A DNA stretch of 19,472 nt from Verrucomicrobiota bacterium (GTDB lineage Bacteria > Verrucomicrobiota > Verrucomicrobiia > Opitutales > Seribacteraceae), in contig JACNJI010000229.1 in NCBI GenBank assembly GCA_014382645.1, forward strand, positions 1 through 19,472, written 5' to 3'. Numbering within the stretch: the first letter of the stretch is position 1; every line of letters begins with the position of its first letter. The position numbers were made by a program, and so were the translations under genes. Below are positions 1-9,096 of the stretch, one piece after another. The notes under the pieces were generated by a model, which saw only the letters and a list, made by a program, of their open reading frames with translations, had not been told where the DNA came from and searched no databases.

Positions 1-186
1 GGTGAGTGAGAATAGGACCGCACGAACAGGGGAGGATGCGGGATTGCATGAAGTGAGCTTTTCGCGCAAGCGGGACGGGGCAGGCACAAGACACGCCACG
101 GACCCACGAAACCAAATTTCCGGATCGGGCATAAGCTAGGGTTGGCAAATAGAAACAAGCTACTTAGGTTTAGTTTCGTTCCGCTA

Positions 187-2763
187 ATGAAATCCATTCA
201 CACCACCATCTTTGGACTCGCTTGCCTCGTTGGAGTATCAACCGCGAAGGAGCCTTTCGACTACCACAGCGTGCGAGGAAAGCAAGCCGTTGCGGCGGAC
301 GTAACCGGCAAACAGGAAGGTGAATCCTTGCCCCTCAACGGGAAGTCTCGGGTTCAAGGCATGCAGAACTTCGGGCCGGAATGGAGCGGGGATTCCCACT
401 TGCTCTGGAACGGGATCGCGGGAGAAGCAATGGAGACAAGTTTCGAAGTATCCAAAACCGGGCGGCATCGCTTCACCGCAGTGCTCACCTTGGCCCCAGA
501 CTACGGCATCTTCACTGTCCGCCTCAACGGCAAGGTGATACGCGAGGGCGTCGACCTGTACGCTCGAGGAGTGGAACTGGCGCAACCTCTCGACTTGGGA
601 GAGTTCGATTTCCAAGCGGGCCCGCAGCAACTGAGCTTCACCCTGACCGGCGGCAACCCACAGGCGAGAAAATTTCGCGGCACGGGATACCTCATGGGGA
701 TCGACTACTTGGTCGTGAAGAAACTCGAACCGAAGAAGGAAGCTTCCAAGGAAACCCAACCGGAAGTCGTCGTCGCGGAAAAGGCCGCCACCTTGCAAGA
801 AGTTCGACCCCTGATGACCAAGTACTGCTACAAATGCCACGGCGACAAACCGAAGGTGAAAGGCAAAGTGAACCTGAAGGAACTCGCCACTCACTCCGAC
901 TATCTAAAAGACGTCAAGGTATCGCGCCTAGGAGCCGAAGCCGTGAGCTTCGGTGAAATGCCGCCGGAAGACGAAAAGCAGCCCAGTTCGGCGGAACGCA
1001 AAAAAATCGTCTCCTTCCTCTACGGGGTTGTCGACGAATACGCTCGGAAGAACACCTCTTTGGAACCTGTCGTCATGAGGCGACTCAATCGATACGAATA
1101 CAACAACGCTGTGCGCGATCTGCTTCAGTTGCGTGGCGATATATACGCCTTGCCGGAAAAGGTAATTCGGGGAAGCAATTACTTCAACCCGGCATCCAGT
1201 GTTCTGCCGAGCAAGGTGCGGGTGAGCAATAGGACCCTCGGGAAGAACCAGGTGGAATTGCAAATCCTCAAGGACGTGGACCCCTTCGCCATCGACTTGC
1301 AGGCCGAACACGGGTTCAACAACCAGGGAGAGCAGCTGAGCACTTCCACCATTTTGCTGGAAAGTTTGCTGAAGCTGGGAAGATCCATTGTCAATAGCCC
1401 CCAGTTCGAAGGCTACACCGGGCTGAGCAACAGCTTGTTCAAGGATGACGGCAAACCAGTCAAGGAACGACTTAAGCCCTTCCTCGAGCAGGCCTTTCGA
1501 GGACCAGTCTCCGAGGCGACTTTGGAGCGATATGCCACTTATCACAAAAAGGAAAAGGAACGCACCAAGTCGTACACCCAGGCGATGAAAAACGTGGTCG
1601 CGGCGGTGCTATCCTCACCAAAGTTTCTCTATGTCGTAGAAAACAAACAGGCAGCAGACGAAAGAACGCCTGCAAACGACTACGAACTGGCCCAGCGACT
1701 TGCCCTGTTCCTTTGGAGCAGCATACCCGACGAGGAACTCATGAATGCGGCTAAACGGGGAGAACTGCGCAATAACAACGCTCTCGAGAAACAGGTCAGG
1801 CGGATGCTGCTCGACCGACGCAGCCGAGCCCTTTCGGAGAATTTTGCCCGCCAGTGGCTACGCCTCGACCAGCTGGTCACGGCGGTGCCTGACTTCGACC
1901 GCTTCGAAGAATATTATGCCCGGATCGGTTGCGAGCAATGGAAGTTCGGGCTCCAGACAATGGTCGAACCTCTACTCCTCTTCGAAAGCATCCAGGTGGA
2001 GGATCGCTCCATCATGCTACTGGTTGACAGCAACTACGCCTACCGCTCGAACGAGCTGCAGGCATGGTACGCCAACCCCCAAAAGCCATTCGGAAACAAG
2101 CAAAACCGCAATCGCTTCAACACCAAGGTTCAGGACTTCAACCGAAAGGCTCTGAACACCCGCAGAGAAGGAGGCGTAATCACCACCGCGGCGATCCTCA
2201 CCATGACCTCCACGCCGTTGCGAACTAGCCCTATTAAGCGAGGAGCCTGGGTCGCCACCGTAATCTTCAACGACCCTCCTCCTCCCCCACCCGACGTGGT
2301 GCCGGAAATTGAGGAAGACGACGCGGCAATCGCGGCCTCCGGCTTAACCATTCGCCAGCGCCTCAAGGAACATGCCACCAATCAATCCTGCGCCAGTTGC
2401 CACGCCAAGATCGACCCCCTCGGATTCGTCCTCGAAAGCTACGACCCCGTCGGACGGTGGCGCGACAAGTACACAGGTGGCCTACCGGTTGACGCTAGCG
2501 GAAAACTATTCGGAGAGGATGAATTCAAAAACATAGTGGAGTTCAAGGACGCCATCCTCGCTCGTCCCGAGGAATTTATGCGCGGCTTCAGCGAACACTT
2601 GCTGTCCTACGCATTGGGTCGCGAATTGAAAGTAACCGACAAACCGGCCGTCGACCGCATCACTCGCAAGGTGATGGCAGACCACGGACGATTCTCGACC
2701 GTGGTGGTTGAGATTGCCAAGAGCCTACCGTTCCGTAATAAAACCAACCAGAAAGAGCGATAA
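187..2763 (+). CDS. DUF1592-family PSCyt1 haem-motif exported protein with N-terminal beta-sandwich
   Basis: Exported protein of the planctomycete cytochrome C type. In order it shows a Sec signal peptide (residues 1-20, ending VSTA before KEP), a carbohydrate-binding-like beta-sandwich (about 30-178), PSCyt1 with CYKCH at 214-218 followed by GEMPP, DUF1587 starting VVMRRLNRYEYNNAVRDLL (about 296), DUF1595 (about 430-492), DUF1592 (LAQRLALFLWSSIPDEEL, about 500), DUF1588 with CASCHAKIDPLGF at 735 and DUF1585 to the end. The two CxxCH motifs suggest covalent c-type haem, but the activity of the family is unproven. The ATG at 187 is preferred because it places the signal peptide at the N-terminus; a TTG at 142 would add 15 residues, and neither has a clear Shine-Dalgarno. 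The stop overlaps the start of the DUF1552 gene (TAATG), so the pair is probably translationally coupled. No disruption seen. The six-proline run near the DUF1588 start is usual for the family. Confidence 0.9.
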   Translation: MKSIHTTIFGLACLVGVSTAKEPFDYHSVRGKQAVAADVTGKQEGESLPLNGKSRVQGMQNFGPEWSGDSHLLWNGIAGEAMETSFEVSKTGRHRFTAVLTLAPDYGIFTVRLNGKVIREGVDLYARGVELAQPLDLGEFDFQAGPQQLSFTLTGGNPQARKFRGTGYLMGIDYLVVKKLEPKKEASKETQPEVVVAEKAATLQEVRPLMTKYCYKCHGDKPKVKGKVNLKELATHSDYLKDVKVSRLGAEAVSFGEMPPEDEKQPSSAERKKIVSFLYGVVDEYARKNTSLEPVVMRRLNRYEYNNAVRDLLQLRGDIYALPEKVIRGSNYFNPASSVLPSKVRVSNRTLGKNQVELQILKDVDPFAIDLQAEHGFNNQGEQLSTSTILLESLLKLGRSIVNSPQFEGYTGLSNSLFKDDGKPVKERLKPFLEQAFRGPVSEATLERYATYHKKEKERTKSYTQAMKNVVAAVLSSPKFLYVVENKQAADERTPANDYELAQRLALFLWSSIPDEELMNAAKRGELRNNNALEKQVRRMLLDRRSRALSENFARQWLRLDQLVTAVPDFDRFEEYYARIGCEQWKFGLQTMVEPLLLFESIQVEDRSIMLLVDSNYAYRSNELQAWYANPQKPFGNKQNRNRFNTKVQDFNRKALNTRREGGVITTAAILTMTSTPLRTSPIKRGAWVATVIFNDPPPPPPDVVPEIEEDDAAIAASGLTIRQRLKEHATNQSCASCHAKIDPLGFVLESYDPVGRWRDKYTGGLPVDASGKLFGEDEFKNIVEFKDAILARPEEFMRGFSEHLLSYALGRELKVTDKPAVDRITRKVMADHGRFSTVVVEIAKSLPFRNKTNQKER

Positions 2764-4061
2764 TGAACGTCTTGAAGCACAACGTACTTCCTCGCCGTAG
2801 CTTCCTTCGCGGCTGCGGCGCCACCTTGGCTCTCCCCTTTCTCGACGTCATGCAAGCCAAGGCCGAAGAAGGTTCAACCGCACCGAGAAGACTTGCCTTT
2901 TTCTACACCCCCAACGGCGTAGCCCAAAAGGCCTGGCACCCCGCCGAGACAGGGGCGAACTTCACACTCAGCCCGACTTTAAAGCCACTCGAAAAGCTGC
3001 GGCAAAAGATTTCCCTGCACACCAACCTCGACCGCATTAAAGTGCCCGGAACCGACGGACATGCCCAGGCCGGAGCATGCTACCTGAGCACCGCGAGGCC
3101 CGACGAGCTGTCGCCCGCCGGGTATCCGCTCAAGCGAACCATCGACCAAGTGATCGCCGACGTGGCAGGCCAGTCGACCGCGTTCCGCTCACTCGAGCTC
3201 TCCTGCAACAGCTACACCGACAACCTCGAGTCCGTCTACTTCGACAACATTTCATGGTATGGCCACGGCCACGTCGCGCGCTCCATCAAGGATCCGCGAC
3301 AAGCATTCAATCGGCTCTTCGCAGTTGAGGAACATCAGGCAAATGCCAGCGTACTTGACTTGGTCCTAGCCGATGCCAAGGACCTGCAACCGAAACTAGG
3401 ACGACTCGATCAAAACAAATTGGGCGAATATTTAGAATCAGTCCGCACGGTGGAACAACAGATCGGGCGCATCTCCAAGCGGCAGGACGACATACGCGAC
3501 CTCGAACTCGAGGAGCCCGGAAAACTTTGGACCACCATGCAGCGCGATGAATATATTCAGGTGATGGGCGACCTAATGATACTCGCTCTGCAAACCGACT
3601 TAACCCGGGTGTCCACCATGATGGTTGCTCCCGAGCGCTGGGATACCCCGCTCATGTTCCACGGCATATTCGACAAACCCATCCGGCACCATGGCTGGAC
3701 TCACAACCAAAACAAGGAGCAGGTGCTCCGCGACCTCGAGAAATTGGACCTCTTCCACATTGAGCAGTATGCACGCATCGCGACGAAGATGGACGCCATC
3801 CAAGAAGGCGAAGGCACCCTCTTGGACAACATGATGTTCGTGATGGGTTCCGGCCTCAGCAGCGGTTTTCACCACACCTGCAACGACCTGCCCACGCTCA
3901 TTGCCGGAAGCGGTGGCGGACTCTTCGAGACCAACCGCCACGAGAAGCACTCCGAAGGCACGCCCGTCGCCAACCTGTGGCTCTCCATGGCCAAGGGAAT
4001 GGGCGTGAAGACGGACCGCATCGGCGACAGCACAGGTCCCCTCAAGGGCTGGGCTGTCTAA
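2763..4061 (+). CDS. DUF1552 domain-containing Tat-exported protein
   Basis: 432-residue DUF1552 protein. The N-terminus carries a twin-arginine signal, PRRSFLRG with arginines 11-12, then a hydrophobic stretch (ATLALPFLD), so it is probably exported folded, perhaps with a cofactor. Family landmarks are FFYTPNGVAQKAWHP near the N-terminus, HHGWTHNQNKEQ in the middle, and LDNMMFVMGSGLSSG followed by GSGGGLF near the C-terminus. Length is normal for the family. Its ATG shares one base with the TAA stop of the DUF1592 gene, the arrangement seen with this pair in many planctomycetes and verrucomicrobia. This supports joint expression and possibly a complex. The biochemical role is unknown. A second DUF1552 paralogue lies at 13285-14586. 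Confidence 0.92.
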   Translation: MNVLKHNVLPRRSFLRGCGATLALPFLDVMQAKAEEGSTAPRRLAFFYTPNGVAQKAWHPAETGANFTLSPTLKPLEKLRQKISLHTNLDRIKVPGTDGHAQAGACYLSTARPDELSPAGYPLKRTIDQVIADVAGQSTAFRSLELSCNSYTDNLESVYFDNISWYGHGHVARSIKDPRQAFNRLFAVEEHQANASVLDLVLADAKDLQPKLGRLDQNKLGEYLESVRTVEQQIGRISKRQDDIRDLELEEPGKLWTTMQRDEYIQVMGDLMILALQTDLTRVSTMMVAPERWDTPLMFHGIFDKPIRHHGWTHNQNKEQVLRDLEKLDLFHIEQYARIATKMDAIQEGEGTLLDNMMFVMGSGLSSGFHHTCNDLPTLIAGSGGGLFETNRHEKHSEGTPVANLWLSMAKGMGVKTDRIGDSTGPLKGWAV

Positions 4062-4087
4062 GAAAAGCGCGGCAGGCGAAAGAAGAC

Positions 4088-4176
4088 ATTCTCACGCAGA
4101 GCTGAAGGGACGCGTAGAGGAAACGGGCGGTGGACGGAATCAATAATCCTCTTGCAATGGCACGGAGAAACGGAGC
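4088..4176. repeat. degenerate interspersed repeat remnants (tentative)
   Basis: The gap after the DUF1552 gene contains two short stretches, ctcacgcagag (from 4091) and ggcacggagaaacggag (from 4159). They resemble degenerate copies of purine-rich intergenic repeats built on cacgcagag and cacggag units that I recall from other bacterial genomes. No second copy is visible in this window, so the call rests on resemblance only. Confidence 0.22.
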
Positions 4177-4235
4177 AAAATAAATCAGAATGCAGCCACC
4201 TATTTCGTTCCCTTTTTGGTTTGAATAACGCTCTT

Positions 4236-4275
4236 GTCATTGCGAGGAGCTTCAGCGACGCGGCAATCCAGTCTT
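4236..4275. repeat. REP-like palindromic intergenic element
   Basis: A compact dyad element: ATTGC at 4239-4243 pairs with GCAAT at 4263-4267 around a core containing gaggagc and agcgacgc. The sequence strongly resembles the widespread 'tcattgcgaggagcgaagcgacg...gcaatc' class of intergenic palindromic repeats found in many unrelated bacteria. It sits about 25 bp before the decayed sulfatase reading frame. It is the only copy in the window. Confidence 0.55.
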
Positions 4276-4297
4276 GGTTTTATCTTAAAGCATTCTC

Positions 4298-5738
4298 ATA
4301 AAACTTTGGCCTCTCATATTCCTCGCCATATGCGGCATCGCCCGGGCCGAAAAGCTCAACGTCCTGTTCATCGCCATCGATGATTTGCGACCGGCGCGCG
4401 GTTGCTACAGGGACAAGACCGCGAACACGCCGAACATGGATCGCCTCGCCAAACGCGGTATCCTATTCAACCGAGCCTACTGCCAGCAGAAGGTGTGATG
4501 TCCGTCGCGGCTTTCGCTACTTACGGGACTGAGGCCGGACACCATAAAGGTCTGGGATCTCAATACGCATTTTCGGGAGGCTCTGCCCAAAACGGTCACA
4601 CTGCCCCAGCACTTCAAGAACAACGGCTACCATACCCGCTCCATCGGCAAGATATTCCACGGTGGCGGCAAGCCATCCAAAGATCCGCCGTCTTGGTCCG
4701 AAGCACCCTTGCACGATAACGTGCATGACCCAAAGTTGCGCTACGCCACAGAGAAGAATCTGAAAGGAAAAAGCCACAAGCGGGCCGCCTCGGAATCCGC
4801 CGACGTCCGGGACAACGTCTACGTCGACGGTCTCGTCTGCGAAGGTGCCGAAAAGGCATTGGCCGACTTGAAGAAACAAGGCAAACCGTTCTTCCTCGCA
4901 GTGGGTTTCCGCAAGCCGCACCTCCCCTTCAGCGCCCCGAAGAAATATTGAGATCTCTATCAACGCAAAGAAATATCCGCGCCCGTCTCGAGCAAGTATC
5001 CCGAAGGAGCCCCGGAGTTGGCTGTCCGGAGTGGGGGGGGAACGGAAGGCTACTCTGATATCCCGAGGAACGGCAAGCTGAGCGCAGCCAAGACGCAGGA
5101 GCTCCGGCACGGATATTATGCCTGCGTCAGCTACGTCGACGCCCTTACCGGTCGGTTGCTCAAGAAGCTCGCCGAACTTAACCTGACGAATCGAACCGTG
5201 ATCCTGTTGTGGGGAGACCACGGCTTCCACCTCGGAGAACAAGGCCTCTGGACCAATGCAAACAACTACGAACTCTCGACCCGCGTTCCCTTGATCCTGT
5301 CCGTTCCGGGGCAAGCTAATCCCGGAGCGAAAACGGATGCCTTGGTCGAGTTCGTGGACCTCTACCCCACCCTCGCGCAAACCTGCGGCCTCCCCGCTCC
5401 CGCCAAGACCGAGGGCATCAGCTTGCTACCGCTACTGGAGAAACCGGATCGTCCGTGGAAAACCGCCGTTTTTAGCCAGTACCCACGTTCCTTCCAAGGG
5501 CAACCGCCATCGCAAGCGCGGCGACCTCATGGGATACGCCACGCGCACGGACCGATACCGCTACGTCGAGTGGCGCAATTGGAAAACCGGAGCCGTTCAG
5601 GCACGCGAACTCTACGACCACGAAACGGATCCCAACGAAACCAAAAACCTTGCCAAGGAAGCCGCTCAATATGAGAATTTGGAACAGCTCCAACAAATCC
5701 TCCGATTAGGCTGGCAAGCCGCCCTGCCCGAAAAATGA
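4298..5738 (+). pseudogene. iduronate-2-sulfatase-like sulfatase, pseudogene
   Basis: Reading through the defects gives a full-length S1 sulfatase of the iduronate-2-sulfatase type. Landmarks are a signal peptide (KLWPLIFLAICGIARA), NVLFIAIDDLRP, TPNMDRLAKRGILFNRAYCQQ, CPSR, LTGLRPDT, GYHTRSIGKIFHGG, GFRKPHLPF, HGYYACVSYVDA, GDHGFHLGE, and [19 protein letters not shown] near the C-terminus. Defects are an ATA at 4298 where the ATG start is expected; TGA at 4496-4498 exactly at the cysteine of the CxPSR motif that becomes formylglycine; TGA at 4949-4951 in the family's KYWDLY motif (Trp position); and a one-base frameshift near 5488-5495. The rest of the frame is open and codon use is gene-like, so decay is recent. 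It overlaps the downstream intact sulfatase start by ATGA, so they were once an operon. Selenocysteine recoding at the first TGA is unlikely because of the second TGA and the frameshift. Confidence 0.88.
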
Positions 5739-7120
5739 AGTCTCTCATCCGCAAACTCCTTCTCGCCGCTTTTTCTACCGCCATCGCCCTTCCAGCGATG
5801 GCCAAGCCAAATTTCATCGTGATCTTCATCGACGACATGGGCTACGGCGACATCGGCCCATTCGGCTCCACGAAAAACAAAACGCCCCACTTGGACCGGA
5901 TGGCCAAGGAAGGCATGAAACTGACCTCTTTTTACGTGGAGTCTCCGGTCTGCAGCCCGTCGAGGGCCGCCCTCATGACAGGAAGCTACCCGAAGCGGGT
6001 CGGGCTCGCCAAAGGCTCAGACCATATCGTGCTATTCCCCGGCGATCCCCATGGTCTGAATCCCAAGGAGATTACCATCGCCGAAGTACTCAAGGACGCG
6101 GGCTACGCTACCGGTTGCTTCGGCAAGTGGCACCTCGGGGACCAACCCGAGTTCCTGCCCACCTCGCAAGGATTCGACGAATATTACGGCATACCCTACT
6201 CAAACGACATGTGGCCCGGCTTGAAGCGCTGGAAATTTCCTCACCTTCCCATATTACGGGGTACAAAGGTGATCGACCAGGTGGACGACATGGATGAGCA
6301 GGCGGAACTCTGCCGACTCTTTACCGAGGAAGCGGTCAAGTTCATCGAGAAGCACAAGGACGGACCCTTCTTCGTCTACCTGCCGCATGCCTTCGTTCAT
6401 GGCCCGCGCAAGGCGAGGCCGGAATTCATGGCCAAGGCCAAGACCGTCGAGGAAGCCCAAGTCGAGGAAGTGGACTGGAGCACAGGTCAAATATTGGATG
6501 CGGTCCGCAACGCGGGGATCGAGAAAAACACCTTCGTGCTCTTCACCTCGGACAACGGAGGCGCAGGGGGACTCAGCAGCGCCCCCCTGCGAGGCGGAAA
6601 AGGATCGGCTTGGGAAGGCGGCGTCCGCGAGCCAACCATCGCGTGGTGGCCGGGCCAAGTGCCGGCGGGATCGGTCTGCAAGGAAATCGCCAGCACCATG
6701 GACCTTTTGCCCACCTTCGCCAAGTGGGCGGGCGGCAAGGTTCCCGACGATCGCGTCATCGACGGCCGTGACGTGGGCGACCTCTTCCTCGGCAAACCTG
6801 GAGCCAATACGCCGCACGACCGGTTCTTCTACCACCAAGCCGACAACTTGCGAGCGGTACGATCCGGTCCGTGGAAGCTCTTTCGCAACGGCCCGCTCTA
6901 CAACCTGGACGAGGACCTCGGCGAGAAAAAGAACGTAGCGGCCAAACATCCTGAGATCGTCAAGCGATTGACCGCTTACATGAACGAGTTCGAGCAAGAC
7001 ATCAAAAAGAACTCCCGCCCCAGCGGAAAAGTCAAAAAACCAAGAACCTTGGTTCCCCGTCCCGGGGCCGAAGGGGAGGACGCCTACACCCCCACCCTCT
7101 GGATCGGCAAAAAGAAGTAG
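5735..7120 (+). CDS. arylsulfatase-type sulfatase (S1 family), exported
   Basis: 461-residue intact sulfatase that would hydrolyse a sulfate ester, probably on a polysaccharide; the exact substrate cannot be read from the sequence. A Sec signal peptide (residues 1-23, ending LPAMA) is followed by the metal-binding IDDMGYGD (Asp33, Asp34) and the activation motif CSPSR at 73-77, with Cys73 as the formylglycine precursor. GKWHLGD (Lys131, His133), PHAFVH (His218, His222), TSDNGG (Asp273, Asn274) and RGGKG (Lys289) supply the remaining expected active-site residues. Maturation needs a formylglycine-generating enzyme or anSME, and none is in this window. The ATG overlaps the stop of the broken sulfatase (ATGA), so translation may once have depended on coupling. 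Lysine-rich C-terminal tail. Confidence 0.93.
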   Translation: MKSLIRKLLLAAFSTAIALPAMAKPNFIVIFIDDMGYGDIGPFGSTKNKTPHLDRMAKEGMKLTSFYVESPVCSPSRAALMTGSYPKRVGLAKGSDHIVLFPGDPHGLNPKEITIAEVLKDAGYATGCFGKWHLGDQPEFLPTSQGFDEYYGIPYSNDMWPGLKRWKFPHLPILRGTKVIDQVDDMDEQAELCRLFTEEAVKFIEKHKDGPFFVYLPHAFVHGPRKARPEFMAKAKTVEEAQVEEVDWSTGQILDAVRNAGIEKNTFVLFTSDNGGAGGLSSAPLRGGKGSAWEGGVREPTIAWWPGQVPAGSVCKEIASTMDLLPTFAKWAGGKVPDDRVIDGRDVGDLFLGKPGANTPHDRFFYHQADNLRAVRSGPWKLFRNGPLYNLDEDLGEKKNVAAKHPEIVKRLTAYMNEFEQDIKKNSRPSGKVKKPRTLVPRPGAEGEDAYTPTLWIGKKK

Positions 7121-7145
7121 ATACTCAACGGAAGGGAAAAACCAA

Positions 7146-8474
7146 ATGAAAAGACTTTTGCTTACTATCATCGCAACCTTGGTATTTGTCGGCTGCACTC
7201 CTGACCTTCACAAGGCGGCAAGCGAGGGTGATGCCGAAAGGGTCAGGGAATTACTCGATGCCGGGGCCGACGTTAACGTCAGGAATGCGGACAAGCAACG
7301 CCTGCAATACACCCCCTTGCATTGGGCCGCTTATTATGGCCACCTGGAAATCGCCGAAATCCTGATCTCCCGCGGAGCGGATCTGGATGCCGAGGATCCA
7401 GATTATTCAACCCCTTTGTACCTTGCCGCCGAGCAGGGATACCCGGAAGTCGTCAAGTTCTTGATCTCCAAGGGAGCGGAGGTAAACGTAAAGAGTTCCT
7501 GGTCGGGATACACCCCCTTGCATCGGGCGGCATGGGGGCCAGTGGCTCGACGGTTCGGTCAACACGCCGAAACCTTCGGGGCCGAGCCGGAAGAAGATTA
7601 CAAGGAAATCGTGGCCTTCCTGATTGCAAAAGGCGCTGACATCAATGCCCGGGACAACGGCGGCAAAACAGCACTGGATCAAGCCACTTGGTCGGATAAC
7701 GGTAAAACTGCCGCTCTCCTTCGCAAACACGGAGCCGAACACGGGACGATAGATGCCGCTGCTTACGGTGGAGATATTGAAGCGGTCAAAGGTTTCTTGG
7801 CTAATGGTGTGGAGGTGAATGTGAAAGGAGGTTCGATAATGGGGACTCCTTTGCATTATGCGGCTCAGGCAGGTCACTTGGACATCGTCGAACTGCTTCT
7901 GGCCAAAGGCGCGGAAGTGAATGTGACGATTCAGGCAGAGGGTGGTATTTTTAACGGCAAAACACCGATGGACAGGGCCAATTCATTCAACCATACCAAA
8001 ATCGCCGACCTTCTCCGCAAACACGGCGGCAAGACGGGTGAAGAATTGAAAGCGGTGGAACCTGCTTCGAGCGGAAAGTTTAAGGATTATTACCTCGGAC
8101 CCGTAAAAATCAGGTTCCGCGAAGCTGAACTTGCGGAGGAGCTCAAGCAGTCGCCGTGGACGGGATATGGAGTGGATGGCGGATTTCCCGGGACTGTTGT
8201 GTCCGCCCTGGAGATCACGGACGCCTCAGGCGCCTACTCCCTTCCCGCTGACATGGTGAATGACCTCGGCAATCCCAACATCGGACACGTACGCGTCAGC
8301 CAAAAGGGAAAACTGTTGGAACTCTCCATGACCAACAGCGACGGGGCAGGAGGACATCACGTGTTGTTTCAAGTCGATTTGGCAAAAGCTCAGGCTTGCC
8401 GTTTTGTGAGATTGATCATTGAAGATGACTTCACGAAAACGCACGACTGGACGGCACTAAGGAAGAGACGATAA
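7146..8474 (+). CDS. ankyrin-repeat lipoprotein with unrecognised C-terminal domain
   Basis: 442-residue protein with a lipoprotein-type signal: a hydrophobic N-terminus ending FVGC, with Cys17 as the likely lipidated residue. Residues about 20-300 are ankyrin repeats, recognisable by TPLHWAAYYGHLEIAEILI, TPLYLAAEQGYPEVVKFLI and TPLHYAAQAGHLDIVELLL. The fourth repeat carries an insertion of about 18 residues (VARRFGQHAETFGAEPEED). Residues about 310-442 form a distinct domain starting near YYLGPVKIRF that I do not recognise. A Shine-Dalgarno-like ggaaggg (7130-7136) sits 9 bp before the ATG, and only 25 bp separate it from the sulfatase stop, so it is likely co-transcribed. Ankyrins mediate protein contacts; its partner is unknown. 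An envelope location is inferred from the lipobox. Confidence 0.85.
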   Translation: MKRLLLTIIATLVFVGCTPDLHKAASEGDAERVRELLDAGADVNVRNADKQRLQYTPLHWAAYYGHLEIAEILISRGADLDAEDPDYSTPLYLAAEQGYPEVVKFLISKGAEVNVKSSWSGYTPLHRAAWGPVARRFGQHAETFGAEPEEDYKEIVAFLIAKGADINARDNGGKTALDQATWSDNGKTAALLRKHGAEHGTIDAAAYGGDIEAVKGFLANGVEVNVKGGSIMGTPLHYAAQAGHLDIVELLLAKGAEVNVTIQAEGGIFNGKTPMDRANSFNHTKIADLLRKHGGKTGEELKAVEPASSGKFKDYYLGPVKIRFREAELAEELKQSPWTGYGVDGGFPGTVVSALEITDASGAYSLPADMVNDLGNPNIGHVRVSQKGKLLELSMTNSDGAGGHHVLFQVDLAKAQACRFVRLIIEDDFTKTHDWTALRKRR

Positions 8475-8485
8475 ACCTCGGAGAA

Positions 8486-9033
8486 AGGGAAGAAGTGAAA
8501 AACGGCGACTTTCCAAAACCGCTGGGCGAATCTCTCGCCGCCTATCTCCAGCCCAAGGGAGAATACTACAACGCCAAAAAGAGCTTTTATCAATGGGTTC
8601 CCGGAACAAAGAGCCAGTACAGCAATGTCGGCTGGCCTTGGGCGCCTTCAAGCCTCTGGGCCACCACGGATACCTTAATTTCCCGTCCGGCACATTGAGG
8701 GTGGCCACACATTTAGCTGGCTTCCTCCTGTCCTTCATCGGGGATGGTAAACTCGAAGGCACACGCATATTGAAAGCGGAGACAGTTCGCAAAATGCGTA
8801 AGGTGCCTTTTCCAAAAGCAGATTCCCAGCAGGGACTGGTATGGTATTTCGACAAAATCGGGGGAGCCAAGACGATGGTTCACGACGGCGGTGACTCCGG
8901 GGGGCTCGACGATCATGCAATACCGATCCAAGGACGGCGTCGGTTATATCATCCTGACGAACGAGAACCCAAGAACGGGAAATTCGAACAAGCCCTCGGC
9001 CAGCGCCTAATGAGATTTGCCGACTGCAATTAA
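8486..9033 (+). pseudogene. serine hydrolase (beta-lactamase family) remnant
   Basis: Remnant of an exported beta-lactamase-family serine hydrolase. Recognisable pieces are PKGEYYNAKKSFYQW with PGTKSQYSNVG (the YxN motif; frame of 8495, to about 8632), GYLNFPSGTLR to ILKAETVRKMRKVPFPK and VHDGGDSG (frame +1 relative to this, about 8635-8899), STIMQYRSKDGVGYIILTN back in the first frame (about 8903-8955), then EPKNGKFEQALGQRLMRFAD in the other frame to the stop. The N-terminal half with the SxxK nucleophile is absent, and about 40 residues between YSNVG and the GYLNFPSG segment are missing at the first frame change. Two further frame changes lie near 8900 and 8960. It cannot make a functional enzyme. 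It begins just after the ankyrin stop. Confidence 0.8.
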
Positions 9034-9096
9034 AGAGAACCGCACCAAAAGAACACCTCCTCCTAGTTTAAAGATTCAAATAAACGGTCCCCACGC

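Noticed and set aside
2..136. Open frame at the left edge reading VSENRTARTGEDAG to SGSGIS before a TAG
   Set aside because: Only 44 codons, no recognisable similarity and atypical codons. It could be the tail of an upstream gene but nothing supports it.
238..1545. Long antisense ORFs within the first DUF1592 gene
   Set aside because: Shadow frames of high-GC3 coding sequence with no domain or ribosome site.
2272..2294. Six-proline run (low-complexity DNA) in the first DUF1592 protein
   Set aside because: A proline-rich segment at the DUF1588 start is a common feature of the family, so it is not a special repeat.
4496..4498. Selenocysteine codon in a sulfatase
   Set aside because: A second in-frame TGA at a Trp site, a missing ATG and a frameshift in the same gene favour a pseudogene, and no convincing hairpin follows the TGA.
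4949..4951. TGA read as tryptophan (altered genetic code)
   Set aside because: TGA is used as a normal stop here, for instance at the end of the large DUF1592 gene (13232-13234) and of the SSB-like gene, and Trp is also hit by TAG at 15227.
6254..7198. 314-residue ORF on the minus strand over the intact sulfatase
   Set aside because: Antisense shadow of a well-supported sulfatase; no independent motif.
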